Shown: in pieces, positions 37,810 to 46,170 of the stretch | Layout: the number at the start of each line of letters is the position of its first letter | How positions within the stretch are numbered: the stretch's first letter is position 1 | From: Acidovorax sp. CF316 | GTDB lineage: Bacteria > Pseudomonadota > Gammaproteobacteria > Burkholderiales > Burkholderiaceae_C | Reading direction: 5' to 3' | DNA length: 64,000 bases | NCBI RefSeq assembly: GCF_000276605.1 | Contig: NZ_AKJX01000117.1 | Span: forward strand, 1-64,000 | Notes under the pieces: model-generated | What the model was told of the DNA's origin: nothing | The model's input: the letters and a program-made list of their open reading frames with translations, nothing else | Databases searched by the model: none | Position numbers and translations under genes: made by a program

Positions 37810-38967
37810 TCAGCCCACAAAACGCCCATTCGATCCCATGATGCCCAGATCGATGAACTTCGAACCCACAAACGGCGTACCGCCCGCGAAGTCGACCAGG
37901 AAGCCACCCATGTCGTTGTTGCGCATGCCGGCCAGTGCCGAGCGCAGCTTGGCGCGCGAGAGGTCGCGCCCGGCACGGTCCAGGCCGTCGACCAGCACAC
38001 GCGCGTTGACATAGCCCTCGAAGCTGCGCGAGGAGAATTCCAGCTGGTTCACGGCGCGCATGGCGCGCTGGTAGTCGCGCACCAGGGCCACGCTGGTGCG
38101 CGTGGCATCGGGCATCACCATCGAGACGGCCAGGCCGCCGGCCTTGGCGCCCAGCTGGCGGATGTTCTCGCCGCTGAAGGCCACGCTGGTAGCGGCCAGC
38201 GGCGTGCTGGCCGAGACCTTGCGGAATTCGTTGACCAGCGCGGCGCTCACGTCGCCGGCCGTGCCCAGCAGCACGGTCATCGGCTTGGCGCCGACGGCCT
38301 GCTGCACCACCTGGGCCACCTGCTCGCCCTTGGCGTCGAGCTTGAAGGCCTTGGGCGCGGGCTGGTTGACGGCCTTGAGGGCGCTGTTCACGTCGGCCAG
38401 GAATTCACGGCCGAACACTGTGTCCTGGTAGACCACGGCCAGGTCGGTGATGCCCATCGCCACGAGCTTCTTGGCCAGGCGCTGGGCTTCGTCCGAGTAG
38501 CCGGCACGCACGTGGAAGACCGAGCGGTACTCGGCCTTGCGCAGCGAGGAGGCGCCGCTCTGGGGGGCCACATAGGGGATCTGCGCTTCGTCGACCAGCG
38601 GCATGATGCGCTGGTTGTTGGGCGTGCCCATGCACGACAGCAGGGCGGCCACATTGCCGTCGGCAATCAGCTTGCGCACGTTGTCTTCCGAGCGCGCGGG
38701 CTCGTAGCCGTCGTCCAGCGCCAGCAGGCGCAACTCCCGGCCATGCGTGCCACCGCTGCGTGCATTCGCCTGGGCGATGCCGGCGTCCAGACCCTGCTTG
38801 AGCTCCTTGCCCAGGCTGGCCAGGGGGCCCGTCAGGCCCAGCGAGCAACCGATGGTGACCGCCTTGGAGTCGATGGCGTCCTGGGGGCCTGCCCATGCCG
38901 AGGGATGGGCGAGCGAGAGGCCGGTGGCGGTAGCAAGAAGGGACTGGGTGAACTGGCGACGTTGCAT
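37810..38967 (-). CDS. ABC transporter substrate-binding protein, branched-chain amino acid (LivK) type
   Basis: A 385-aa periplasmic binding protein. The N-terminus MQRRQFTQSLLATATGLSLA is a twin-arginine-like signal, cleaved near SAWA. The mature part has the type I periplasmic-binding fold: VTIGCSLGLTGPLASLGKEL, then GDVSAALVNEFRK and SFEGYVNARVLVDGLDRAG. These match Peripla_BP_6 proteins, which bind amino acids, amides or aromatic acids. No permease or ATPase genes are nearby, so it is an orphan; many Comamonadaceae carry numerous orphan binding proteins. Ligand unknown. A GGA-rich ribosome site (AAGGA region on the minus strand) is not obvious, but the signal peptide decides the start. 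Confidence 0.87.
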   Translation of the reverse strand: MQRRQFTQSLLATATGLSLAHPSAWAGPQDAIDSKAVTIGCSLGLTGPLASLGKELKQGLDAGIAQANARSGGTHGRELRLLALDDGYEPARSEDNVRKLIADGNVAALLSCMGTPNNQRIMPLVDEAQIPYVAPQSGASSLRKAEYRSVFHVRAGYSDEAQRLAKKLVAMGITDLAVVYQDTVFGREFLADVNSALKAVNQPAPKAFKLDAKGEQVAQVVQQAVGAKPMTVLLGTAGDVSAALVNEFRKVSASTPLAATSVAFSGENIRQLGAKAGGLAVSMVMPDATRTSVALVRDYQRAMRAVNQLEFSSRSFEGYVNARVLVDGLDRAGRDLSRAKLRSALAGMRNNDMGGFLVDFAGGTPFVGSKFIDLGIMGSNGRFVG

Positions 38968-39182
38968 GGAAGGAGCGATGGATCGAAGAAGGGGGAGGGC
39001 GCTGCCACGGGATACCGTGGTGGCCGGGGGTCCTCGGCCGCACGGATAGCGCAACCATAGGGAAAACCCTGATTCTACCGATCAATCGTGACAAACGTCA
39101 AAAAGCGTTTCATGGGAGGGGACAAGCGGCGGGTGCAGGGCGATGGGCGTGCATCGCCTGCTCGCGGGTCCGCCGGGCCTGC

Positions 39183-39848
39183 TCAGCGCGCGCAACGCGC
39201 CAGGTAGGCATCCTCGAAGCGCTTGAGGTCGCTGCGCTCGCCCTCCGTCAGGTCCGTGCGCGCCTTCTTGAGGTTCAGGATCCGGCGCGATTCGGCGCAT
39301 TGCTGGCCACGGCGGGCCTCGTCGGCCTCCGAGGCCTGCTGGGCCACCTGCTGCTGGCGGTCTTCCTCGCGCCGCTGCCGGCGGGCATCGCGCTGCTCCC
39401 GGTGGTAGCGGGAGGAGGCCTCGCTTTCCTCCTCGCGGCAGTCGCGCTCGAATTCGCGGCGCATGCCCTCCTGCACGTCGGCCTTGATCCCCCGGGAGTA
39501 GGCCGACCGCAGGGTGTCGGTCAAGCTACGGCAGCGTTCGCTCATGTACTGCTGGTGGTCCGGGGCGGGCGAGGAAGGTACCGAGCGGCTGGGCGTGCGC
39601 TCGCTGCTGCGGTATTCGCTCGCCGTGGGGCCGGTCGATACCGAGGTGGTCTTCATGCCCTGGGGGCAGGCGCGCCACGAGGTGTAGTTGTTGCCGTTGT
39701 CGTCGCGGCAGGTGTAGCGCGTCTGGGCGCCGGCTTCGGACGGCGCCAGGCCGCCCACGGCCGCCAGCAGCAGGCCGGCGCATGCGAGGCGCAGGGAGTG
39801 CAGGGTCCGCGCCGTGTTGTTTCCCGGATGGTGGTGGTGCATCCGCAT
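39183..39848 (-). CDS. Secreted hypothetical protein with conserved cysteines
   Basis: A 221-aa protein with an export signal (hydrophobic segment LRLACAGLLLAAVGGLAPSE, cleavage likely after EAGAQ). After the signal is RYTCRDDNGNNYTSWRACPQ, which resembles the short cysteine-containing start of DUF4124-like envelope proteins. The C-terminal half is a highly charged Glu/Arg/Gln helix (RDARRQRREEDRQQQVAQQA) with further cysteines in CRSL, DCREE, QQCAES and ARCAR. An AGGAAG ribosome site supports ATG 39848; His-rich MHHHH follows closely. No named function. It is followed by about 215 bp before the binding-protein gene, on the same strand. Confidence 0.72.
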   Translation of the reverse strand: MRMHHHHPGNNTARTLHSLRLACAGLLLAAVGGLAPSEAGAQTRYTCRDDNGNNYTSWRACPQGMKTTSVSTGPTASEYRSSERTPSRSVPSSPAPDHQQYMSERCRSLTDTLRSAYSRGIKADVQEGMRREFERDCREEESEASSRYHREQRDARRQRREEDRQQQVAQQASEADEARRGQQCAESRRILNLKKARTDLTEGERSDLKRFEDAYLARCAR

Positions 39849-40201
39849 TGCTGGTCTTCCTTTCCATGGATTGAATCCCGGTTGCCGGCGAGCGATTCGC
39901 CGCCTCACCGGGGGTGGGCAATGCATGGATTGTTGTGCGCCCGGGTCGTGCAGGCGTTCTCCGCCTTGTCCACCGGGGCAGCCAGGCGCTTGACAAGGTG
40001 TCCACTGCGGCGAGGGCGATGGGCGACGGAGGCTCCGCGGGGAGGCGCGGTCACGCTGCCGACGGCATGGGCCGGCGCAAGCTGGGGGGAGAGGGGGAGG
40101 GGGGCCCGCTGACGGGGGCGAATGGGGGTGGTGCGAGCGGGCTATGAAGCCGCTGCGCAGAGGCCATCGTACTCAAGGCGGCGGCGCTCTGCGCTGAACG
40201 C
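39849..40201. other. Gene-poor intergenic stretch
   Basis: I see no convincing gene here. The only structure noted is an inverted repeat CCTTGTC (39964-39970) and GACAAGG (39992-39998). The stretch is GC-rich and purine-rich near 40080-40130. It should hold the promoter of the secreted protein gene on the minus strand, but no clear boxes were found. Confidence 0.5.
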
Positions 40202-40224
40202 AAAAAAACCCCGCTGTGGCGGGG
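40202..40224 (-). terminator. Intrinsic terminator downstream of the 24-codon ORF
   Basis: On the minus strand CCCCGC-CACA-GCGGGG (40224-40209) is followed by seven T (40208-40202). A second stem, GGCAGCCC and GGGCCGCC (about 40291-40262, one G-U pair) followed by CCTTCTTTTT, lies between it and the small ORF. The pair closes a minus-strand transcript that contains the small ORF at 40298-40372. Confidence 0.75.
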
Positions 40225-40297
40225 CTTTCCTGCTGGAGTGGGTTGAACAGTAAAAAGAAGGGGCGGCCCGGGGGAAATCCCGGGGGCTGCCACACCC

Positions 40298-40372
40298 TCA
40301 GAAGCGGGCCGGGGCGCGCTTGCGGTCGCGTTCGTCTTCGGGCCAGGCGGACAAGATTGCGGTGGTGTTCAT
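40298..40372 (-). CDS. Candidate small protein of 24 aa
   Basis: The ORF begins MNTTAILSAWPEDERDRK and ends in a basic Arg/Pro-rich tail, then TGA. An AGGAG ribosome site (40386-40382) is 9 bases before the ATG. Nearly all third codon positions are G or C, although the DNA just upstream is AT-rich, which argues for selection on coding. A strong terminator follows, and another terminator-like structure separates it from the ABC-F gene upstream, so it may form its own transcript. The peptide has a hydrophobic start, an acidic PEDE patch and a basic end; no membrane segment. Function unknown. An alternative is a leader or a structural RNA with a chance ORF. Confidence 0.5.
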   Translation of the reverse strand: MNTTAILSAWPEDERDRKRAPARF

Positions 40373-40457
40373 GTTGGAAAACTCCTGTGATGTACCAACA
40401 ACGCACCCGCTTGCCACCCGGTTGACAGCGTTCCGCAAAAAAATGCAACCCAAAATC

Positions 40458-40533
40458 AAAAAATTTCCAGGACCAGAATGCTTCAAAAAATGTAGCATTC
40501 AATTCAAGCCAGCCAATATGTAAGTCCTGGAAA
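40458..40533 (-). terminator. Nested two-stem structure ending the ABC-F transcript
   Basis: On the minus strand TTTCCAGGAC (40533-40524) ... GTCCTGGAAA is a perfect 10-bp inverted repeat; the second arm is 40473-40464. It is followed by T-rich DNA (40463-40458). Inside it GAATGCT (40500-40494) and AGCATTC (40482-40476) form a second perfect 7-bp stem. It begins 31 bp after the yheS stop, in AT-rich sequence. A terminator is most likely; an independent structured RNA is possible. Confidence 0.5.
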
Positions 40534-40563
40534 CAGGGGCAATGAATTACAGGGTTTTACAAC

Positions 40564-42624
40564 TTAGGCGCCGGCGACCGTCGAAATTTCTTCGAGCGCC
40601 GATGAAATTTCCAGCCAGCGTTCTTCGAGCTGCGCCGTCTCGTCGTGGCCGGCCTTGAGCCGGCGGCCGCATTCGGCGATCTCGGCGGGGGGCAGGGCTT
40701 CGGTGAGCTGCTGCTCCAGACCTGCCCGCTCGGACGCCAGGGCGGCCAGCCGCTTGTCGATCTGTTCGAGCTCTTTTTTCAGCGGACGGGTCTTTTCGGC
40801 CAACTGCTGGCGGCTCTGGGCATCGAGCTTGCGTTGGTCGCGGGCACCGGCGGCCGGTGCCGCTGCCTTGGCGGGGCTCGGTGCTGCGGCCGCAGGTGCC
40901 GGCGCTGGTGCCGCAACCACTGCTGCCGGGGTGACCGCGGTCGCTGCCGCCTTCATGGCGGCCGCCTCGGCCTGGCGCGAGAACTCGCGCAGGCGCTTGG
41001 CCTCGTCGAGCAGGTAGCGCTGGTAGTCGTCCAGGTCGCCGTCGAACGGGCCGACGACGCCGCGGCCCACGAGCCAGAACTCGTCGCAGACCGCGCGCAG
41101 CAGGGCCCGGTCGTGGCTGACCAGCATCACGGTGCCCTCGAACTCGTTGAGCGCCATGGACAGCGCCTCGCGCGTGGCCAGGTCCAGGTGGTTCGTGGGT
41201 TCGTCCAGCAGCAGCAGGTTGGGGCGCTGCCAGACCATCATGGCCAGCACCAGGCGGGCTTTTTCGCCACCGCTCATGGTGCCCACGGCCTGCTTGACCA
41301 TGTCGCCGCTGAAGTTGAAGCTGCCCAGGAAGCTGCGCAGGTCCTGCTCGCGCGTGGACTCGCGGGCGTTGGCACCCATTTCGCGCGCCAGGCGGATCAT
41401 GTGCTCCAGCGGGTTCTCGCCGGGGCGCAGCACGTCCAGCTCCTGCTGGGCGAAGTAGCCGATGGACAGGCCCTTGCCCTCGGTCACGGTGCCCGCAATG
41501 GGCGCCATCTCGCGGGCGATGGTCTTGACCAGCGTGGACTTGCCCTGGCCGTTGGCGCCCAGGATACCGATGCGCTGGCCGGCCAGCACCGACTTGCTCA
41601 CGCCGGTGAGGATGGTCTTGACCTCGTCGTCGGTCGTGTAGCCGAAGGCGGCGTCGCTGATCGCCAGCATCGGGTTGGGCAGGTTGACCGGTTCCTTGAA
41701 CTCGAAGGTGAAATCGGCCTCGGCCAGCAGTGGCGCAACCTTTTCCATGCGCTCCAGGGCCTTGACGCGGCTTTGCGCCTGCTTGGCCTTGCTGGCCTTG
41801 GCCTTGAAGCGGTCGATGAACTTCTGCAGGTGGGCGATCTTGTCCTGCTGCTTGGAGAACGCGGCCTGCTGCAATTCCATCTGCTGCGCGCGCAGTTCCT
41901 CGAACTTGCTGTAGTTGCCGCCAAAGCGGTTGAGCTTGGCGCTGTCGATCTGCAGGGTGACGTTGGTGACGGCGTCCAGGAATTCGCGGTCATGGCTGAT
42001 CACGATCATGGTGCCGGCGTACTTCTTGAGCCAGGCTTCGAGCCAGACCAGGGCGTCGAGGTCCAAGTGGTTGGTGGGTTCGTCGAGCAGCAGCAGGTCC
42101 GACGGGCACATCAGCGCGCGCGCCAGCTGCAGGCGCATGCGCCAGCCGCCCGAGAAGCTGTTGACCGGGCGCTCAAGTTCGTGCGACTGGAACCCCAGGC
42201 CCAGGATCAGCGCCTGTGCGCGTGGCACAGCGTCGTGGTCGCCGGCGTCGGCCAGGTCGGTGTATACCTGGGCAATGGCCATGCCGTGGTCGGCGTCGTC
42301 GTGCGCGGCGTCGCTCTGGTCGAGCTGCGCCAGCTGGGTGTGCAGTTCGGCCAGGCGCGTGTCGCCGGCCAGCACGAATGCAGTGGCCGTCTCGTCGGTC
42401 TCGGGCATGTTCTGCGCGACCTGTGCCATGCGCCACTGGCGCGGGATGGAAAAGTCGCCACCATCCTCGTGCAGGCTGCCGTTGAGCAGCGCGAACAGCG
42501 TGGACTTGCCGGCGCCGTTGCGGCCCACGAGTCCGACCTTCTCGCCCGGGTTCAGGGTCACGGAAACGCTGTCCAGCAGCACCTTGGCGCCGCGCCGCAG
42601 CACGATGTTCTTCAGGTTGATCAT
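40564..42624 (-). CDS. yheS: ABC-F family ATPase, YheS type
   Basis: A 686-aa cytoplasmic protein with two ABC domains and no membrane helices. Domain 1 has GLVGRNGAGKSTLFALL, signature FSGGWRMRLQLA and Walker B LLLLDEPTNHLDLDA. The linker KASKAKQAQSRVKALERM (P-site tRNA-interacting motif region) joins domain 2, with GILGANGQGKST and MSGGEKARLVLAMMVWQRPN. An Ala-rich stretch precedes a C-terminal coiled coil. The domain-1 opening (NLKNIVLRRGAKVLLDSVSV) and overall pattern match YheS rather than Uup or EttA. ABC-F proteins bind ribosomes and relieve stalling. It is 11 bp downstream of a GNAT gene and probably co-transcribed. Confidence 0.92.
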   Translation of the reverse strand: MINLKNIVLRRGAKVLLDSVSVTLNPGEKVGLVGRNGAGKSTLFALLNGSLHEDGGDFSIPRQWRMAQVAQNMPETDETATAFVLAGDTRLAELHTQLAQLDQSDAAHDDADHGMAIAQVYTDLADAGDHDAVPRAQALILGLGFQSHELERPVNSFSGGWRMRLQLARALMCPSDLLLLDEPTNHLDLDALVWLEAWLKKYAGTMIVISHDREFLDAVTNVTLQIDSAKLNRFGGNYSKFEELRAQQMELQQAAFSKQQDKIAHLQKFIDRFKAKASKAKQAQSRVKALERMEKVAPLLAEADFTFEFKEPVNLPNPMLAISDAAFGYTTDDEVKTILTGVSKSVLAGQRIGILGANGQGKSTLVKTIAREMAPIAGTVTEGKGLSIGYFAQQELDVLRPGENPLEHMIRLAREMGANARESTREQDLRSFLGSFNFSGDMVKQAVGTMSGGEKARLVLAMMVWQRPNLLLLDEPTNHLDLATREALSMALNEFEGTVMLVSHDRALLRAVCDEFWLVGRGVVGPFDGDLDDYQRYLLDEAKRLREFSRQAEAAAMKAAATAVTPAAVVAAPAPAPAAAAPSPAKAAAPAAGARDQRKLDAQSRQQLAEKTRPLKKELEQIDKRLAALASERAGLEQQLTEALPPAEIAECGRRLKAGHDETAQLEERWLEISSALEEISTVAGA

Positions 42625-42635
42625 TCAGTACTCAA

Positions 42636-43124
42636 TCACGGCGCCCCGGCTGCATCGTGCAGCGCGAGGCCCAGGTAAACCAGGTTGGGGATCGGGTGAT
42701 CCTTGAAAGGGGCAATGGGGCCGAACCCCATCTGCCGGTACAGCGCCAGCGCGCCTTGGTTGTGGCTCCAGGTGCTGATGCCGGCGCGGTCGTAACCCGC
42801 ACCAGCGCATTGCTGCACCAGGGCCCGTGTCAGCTCACGGGCAATGCCCTGGCCGCGTGCGCCTTCGCGCACGTACAGCCGCTTAATCTCGGCCAGGCCC
42901 GCCACCTCTGTCGGGGCGAACGCACTGCAGGCCGTGAGCACGCCCTGCCAATAGGCCAGGACCGCACCACCGGCAGGGTGGGCATACCTGCCCGGCAAGG
43001 CCGCCATGTCCGCCCAGATGCTGCTCTGGCCGGCGTTGGCATGGTCGCGCTGCGCATATTCGAGCAGCAGTTCCTTGAAATGCCGCCAACCGTCTTCGGT
43101 CTCGACTGCGATGATCTGCAGCAT
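42636..43124 (-). CDS. GNAT-family N-acetyltransferase
   Basis: A 162-aa cytoplasmic acetyltransferase. The acetyl-CoA loop is in VREGARGQGIARELTRALVQ (R/Q-x-x-G-x-G/A), followed by AGYDRAGISTWSHNQGALAL and LYRQMGFGPIAPF, the beta4-alpha4 and C-terminal parts of the fold. Substrate unknown; a small molecule or a protein amine is equally possible. It sits 11 bp upstream of the yheS gene, so both may share a promoter in the 100-bp gap behind it. ATG 43124 is the first start and gives a family-length protein. Confidence 0.85.
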   Translation of the reverse strand: MLQIIAVETEDGWRHFKELLLEYAQRDHANAGQSSIWADMAALPGRYAHPAGGAVLAYWQGVLTACSAFAPTEVAGLAEIKRLYVREGARGQGIARELTRALVQQCAGAGYDRAGISTWSHNQGALALYRQMGFGPIAPFKDHPIPNLVYLGLALHDAAGAP

Positions 43125-43180
43125 GCTCGGTTTCCAGTGTCTGCGGTGGTGCCTTTCCGGGGCAGCGACACCCCTAGCAA

Positions 43181-43204
43181 CCCGGTATTGTCGCCGATAC
43201 CGGG
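43181..43204. terminator. Hairpin between the 851-aa membrane protein and GNAT genes
   Basis: CCCGGTAT (43181-43188) and ATACCGGG (43197-43204) form a perfect 8-bp stem, 21 bp beyond the stop of the upstream membrane protein gene. It lacks a T-run on the minus strand (GGGTTGC), so termination would be weak. Confidence 0.35.
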
Positions 43205-43224
43205 GAAACCCTGTAGGTGTGCCT

Positions 43225-45780
43225 CTACGGAGCGGCCGCTGCCACCTCGTACCAGGCCCAGCCCTCGTGCTTGCCCAGCAGACGCAGGCGGGGGTTCTCG
43301 CCCAGCTCGAAGATGCCGGCGTTGCCCACCACCACCTGGGCGCCGGCCTGGGCGAAGTCGAAACGCCGCGGGTCCACCAGCACCCGCACGGTGTCGGGCG
43401 TGGGGTTCACCACCCGGTAGGCCGCCGGGGCCGGCATGGTTTCCTGCACGAAGGTCAGGTGCTGGTAGCGGTTCACCGTGTCCTGCTCCCCTGCGGGCAG
43501 GTGCATGCCACGCCAGACGCTGGGCTGGGGGTAGTAGAAGACGCCGTTCACCATGGGCACGCCGGCGGCCGCCAGGGCCATGGCATTGGAGGTGCTGGGC
43601 AGCAGGGCCAGCACGCGCCGGGGCGTGGCCTTGCCGTCGGCCCCGGCCGGGCCCGTGACATAGCGCTGCACGGTCTCGTTGAGCGCCACATGGGAGGGTG
43701 CCAGGGCCACGGGGTTGAAGTCGACCGTGGCGGCCACGTACACCACGGCGGTGAGGGCGATGGAATGCGCCACCTTGCCCTGCACTAGCCAGTAGGCCAT
43801 GAGCCCGACGGCCACCGCCATGCTGGCCAGCAGGGTGGCGCTCAGGCCGGGGTGGAAGTCCTCGGGGATGCCCGCCATGGCCAGCGCGGCCACCGCGGCG
43901 CTGAGCAGGCCCAGCACCACGGGCGCGGTGCGCCGTGGTGCCGCTGCCGGCGCGGGCAGGCAGGCCAACACCAGCAGGCAGGCCAGGCCCAACGCCAGGT
44001 CGATGCGCGACGACGACACGTAGTGCCAGAACATCGCCTTGGACAGGGCCAGCGGTATGCCCCAGACGCCGAACACCACCGTGAACACCGTGAACAGCGC
44101 GCAGGCCGCCACCACCCAGCGGTGGGGGCCCCGGCTGCGCGCCTGCTGCAGGCACAGGAACCAGATGGCCAGCAGCAGCAGCAGGTACGAGCCGAACTCG
44201 CTCTCGTTGAAGACGCTGTTTTGCAGGTTGGACAGCGTATCGGCATTGCCGAAGCCGCGCAGCAGCACCAGGATGGACAGGTCGCCGCCGCGCAGCGCAG
44301 CACGCTGGCCCGGATAGACCGTGTTGCGCATGGCCGAGATGGCCTCGCGGGCATCGTGCCACCAGAAGTAGAGCAGGGCCGCCATGACCGCCACGGCCAG
44401 TGCAAAGGCCAGCGGCGTGAGGCGTCCCCAGGCGATCTGGCGGCGGTTGTCGGCCAGCCAGGCCGCGAGCACCAGCGCGTACAGCGTGGCCACGGTGATC
44501 TGCCAGGGCGGGTAGAGCACCAGCGCGAATCCGGCCAGGAACCAGCCCAGCGCCAGGGCCAGCCCCCACAGGCGGGGGCCCGCCCTGTGGCGCAGCATGA
44601 GCAGGGTGGCGGCCAGTGCCCCCGAGGGGAAGAACACCACGTACAGCGGCCAGTGGGACCAGCCGGCCGCGTAGGGCGCCACGCAGAACACGGCCGACAG
44701 CGCCAGGTTGCGGCCCGGGCGCCCGGGTGCCAGCACCTCGAGCAGCCACCACAGCGCCAGCAGGCAGGCGAAGAACGGGAAGTACCAGTACCAGGCCAGG
44801 GCCTTGTCCAGCGGCAGGGCGAAGAAGCCCCAGGTCGCCGGGCGTGCGAGGGCCGAGACATGCCATACGGGCACGCCCGTCATGCCGATGACCATCATGT
44901 TCTGGCCATCCAGGCCCAGATGGCGGTTGATGACGGGAAACGGCGGCTCGTGGTTGGCCTGGGCGAGGGCGCTGGCGGTGACCACCATCCAGTCGTCGGA
45001 ACGCACGCCGCGCGGCTGGCCCGCCACATGGGTCATGGCACTGTCCGGCGACAGGAAGGGGTGCGGGCCCTGGTCCGTGCGGCCCAGCAGCAACTCCAGC
45101 GACGAACCCGTGGCCCCGATGCCCACCAGCACCAGGAAGATGCCCGCGATGCCGCCAGCCACCGCCCGGCGGTGGCCACCGACCCAGGTGCCCAGGCGCG
45201 CCTGCAGGCCCCCGGAGCCGGGGAGCAGCAGCAGCGCAATGGCGCCGGCCACGGCGGCGGCGATCACCCAGTGCCGCCCGGGGGTATCGGGGCCCTGGAC
45301 CTTGCCAGCGGCGGGAGAGGAGGCCTGGACGTCGAAGCGCCCACCATCCTCGAAGCGGGCGATCACCGAGACCGGCTGCTCGCCGCCCGCAAGGTAGCGC
45401 GGGTAGCGCAGCTCGAGCGTGAATTCGAGAGCGATGCGGTCGCCGTCCTGGAAATGGACCCCGACGGACGGGCGGGTCTTGCGCTCGGGCACGGCGATGC
45501 GCTTTTCGGCATCACCGACGCGCACCAGGAAGTCCTTGGGCAGGCGCTGGTTCTGCGAGTCATAGCACCAGCCGGTGATGCGCACCATGCTCTTGGTGGC
45601 GTCGTATTCCACCGTGTCGATGAAGCCGTAGGTGCCGGGCGGCAGGGGTTGCTGTGCCCATGCCCCCAGCGGCAGCAACAGTGCCAGGGTGACAGCCAGG
45701 AGCATGCCCCAGGCGCTCGCCAGCCATCCCCCGGCCCCTGCGGCGCCGGACTTGGGCCGCTGGCGAAGGGCCGCGCTCAT
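43225..45780 (-). CDS. Large polytopic membrane protein, possible glycosyltransferase-type
   Basis: An 851-aa inner-membrane protein I cannot place in a named family. It starts with a signal-anchor helix, then a beta-rich domain of about 110 residues (YGFIDTVEYDATKSMVRITG to the VIARFEDGGRF segment). About 12 or more hydrophobic helices follow, and a soluble C-terminal domain near 700-851 ends in GWAWYEVAAAAP. The layout recalls GT-C-type or YfhO-like glycosyl transfer proteins, including the acidic loop SPDSAMTHVAGQPRGVRSDD after an early helix. Its start overlaps the stop of an SMR-like gene by 4 bp. With the neighbouring GT2 and DUF2142 genes it probably modifies an envelope glycan. Chemistry is inferred, not shown. 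Confidence 0.7.
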   Translation of the reverse strand: MSAALRQRPKSGAAGAGGWLASAWGMLLAVTLALLLPLGAWAQQPLPPGTYGFIDTVEYDATKSMVRITGWCYDSQNQRLPKDFLVRVGDAEKRIAVPERKTRPSVGVHFQDGDRIALEFTLELRYPRYLAGGEQPVSVIARFEDGGRFDVQASSPAAGKVQGPDTPGRHWVIAAAVAGAIALLLLPGSGGLQARLGTWVGGHRRAVAGGIAGIFLVLVGIGATGSSLELLLGRTDQGPHPFLSPDSAMTHVAGQPRGVRSDDWMVVTASALAQANHEPPFPVINRHLGLDGQNMMVIGMTGVPVWHVSALARPATWGFFALPLDKALAWYWYFPFFACLLALWWLLEVLAPGRPGRNLALSAVFCVAPYAAGWSHWPLYVVFFPSGALAATLLMLRHRAGPRLWGLALALGWFLAGFALVLYPPWQITVATLYALVLAAWLADNRRQIAWGRLTPLAFALAVAVMAALLYFWWHDAREAISAMRNTVYPGQRAALRGGDLSILVLLRGFGNADTLSNLQNSVFNESEFGSYLLLLLAIWFLCLQQARSRGPHRWVVAACALFTVFTVVFGVWGIPLALSKAMFWHYVSSSRIDLALGLACLLVLACLPAPAAAPRRTAPVVLGLLSAAVAALAMAGIPEDFHPGLSATLLASMAVAVGLMAYWLVQGKVAHSIALTAVVYVAATVDFNPVALAPSHVALNETVQRYVTGPAGADGKATPRRVLALLPSTSNAMALAAAGVPMVNGVFYYPQPSVWRGMHLPAGEQDTVNRYQHLTFVQETMPAPAAYRVVNPTPDTVRVLVDPRRFDFAQAGAQVVVGNAGIFELGENPRLRLLGKHEGWAWYEVAAAAP

Positions 45781-46124
45781 CGGGATGCCGCCACCGTCAC
45801 CACGATGCCCGACATGATCAGGGCCGTGCCGACGAAATACCCCGGCGCGAAACGTTCGCCAAAGAAGAAGCGGCTGGCCAGCGGCACGACGATGAAGGCC
45901 AGCGCCATGAAGGGATAGACCTTGCCCAGCTCGGCCTTGCGAAGGATCAGAACCCAGCCGATGGAGGTGATTCCGTACAGCACCATGGTGGCAAAGAACA
46001 CGGCCAGGGTCTCGATGGCGAAGAAGCTGCCGGTCTTGTTCATGGAATTGGCGCTGACCTTGAACAGGATCTGGCCGATGGCAATGCCCATCACGCAAAG
46101 GATGGTCAGAAGATAGACGTACAT
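45777..46124 (-). CDS. SMR/EamA-like four-helix membrane protein, possible lipid-linked sugar flippase subunit
   Basis: A 115-aa protein with four predicted membrane helices (VYLLTILCVMGIAIGQILFK; VFFATMVLYGITSIGWVLIL; YPFMALAFIVVPLASRFFFG; FVGTALIMSGIVVTVAA). It resembles the ArnE/ArnF and SMR-like subunits rather than drug-exporting SMR proteins: the membrane Glu of EmrE is replaced (IGQILFKVSAN), while RKAELGKVYPF matches the ArnE/EamA group. Such proteins move undecaprenyl-phosphate-linked sugars. It lies between DUF2142 and the 851-aa protein, with an ATGA overlap to the latter, consistent with a glycan module. Confidence 0.75.
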   Translation of the reverse strand: MYVYLLTILCVMGIAIGQILFKVSANSMNKTGSFFAIETLAVFFATMVLYGITSIGWVLILRKAELGKVYPFMALAFIVVPLASRFFFGERFAPGYFVGTALIMSGIVVTVAASR

Positions 46125-46170
46125 GGATCGGGATCTCGGGTGGGGAGGATCGGGCAGGGGCCCGGCGATG

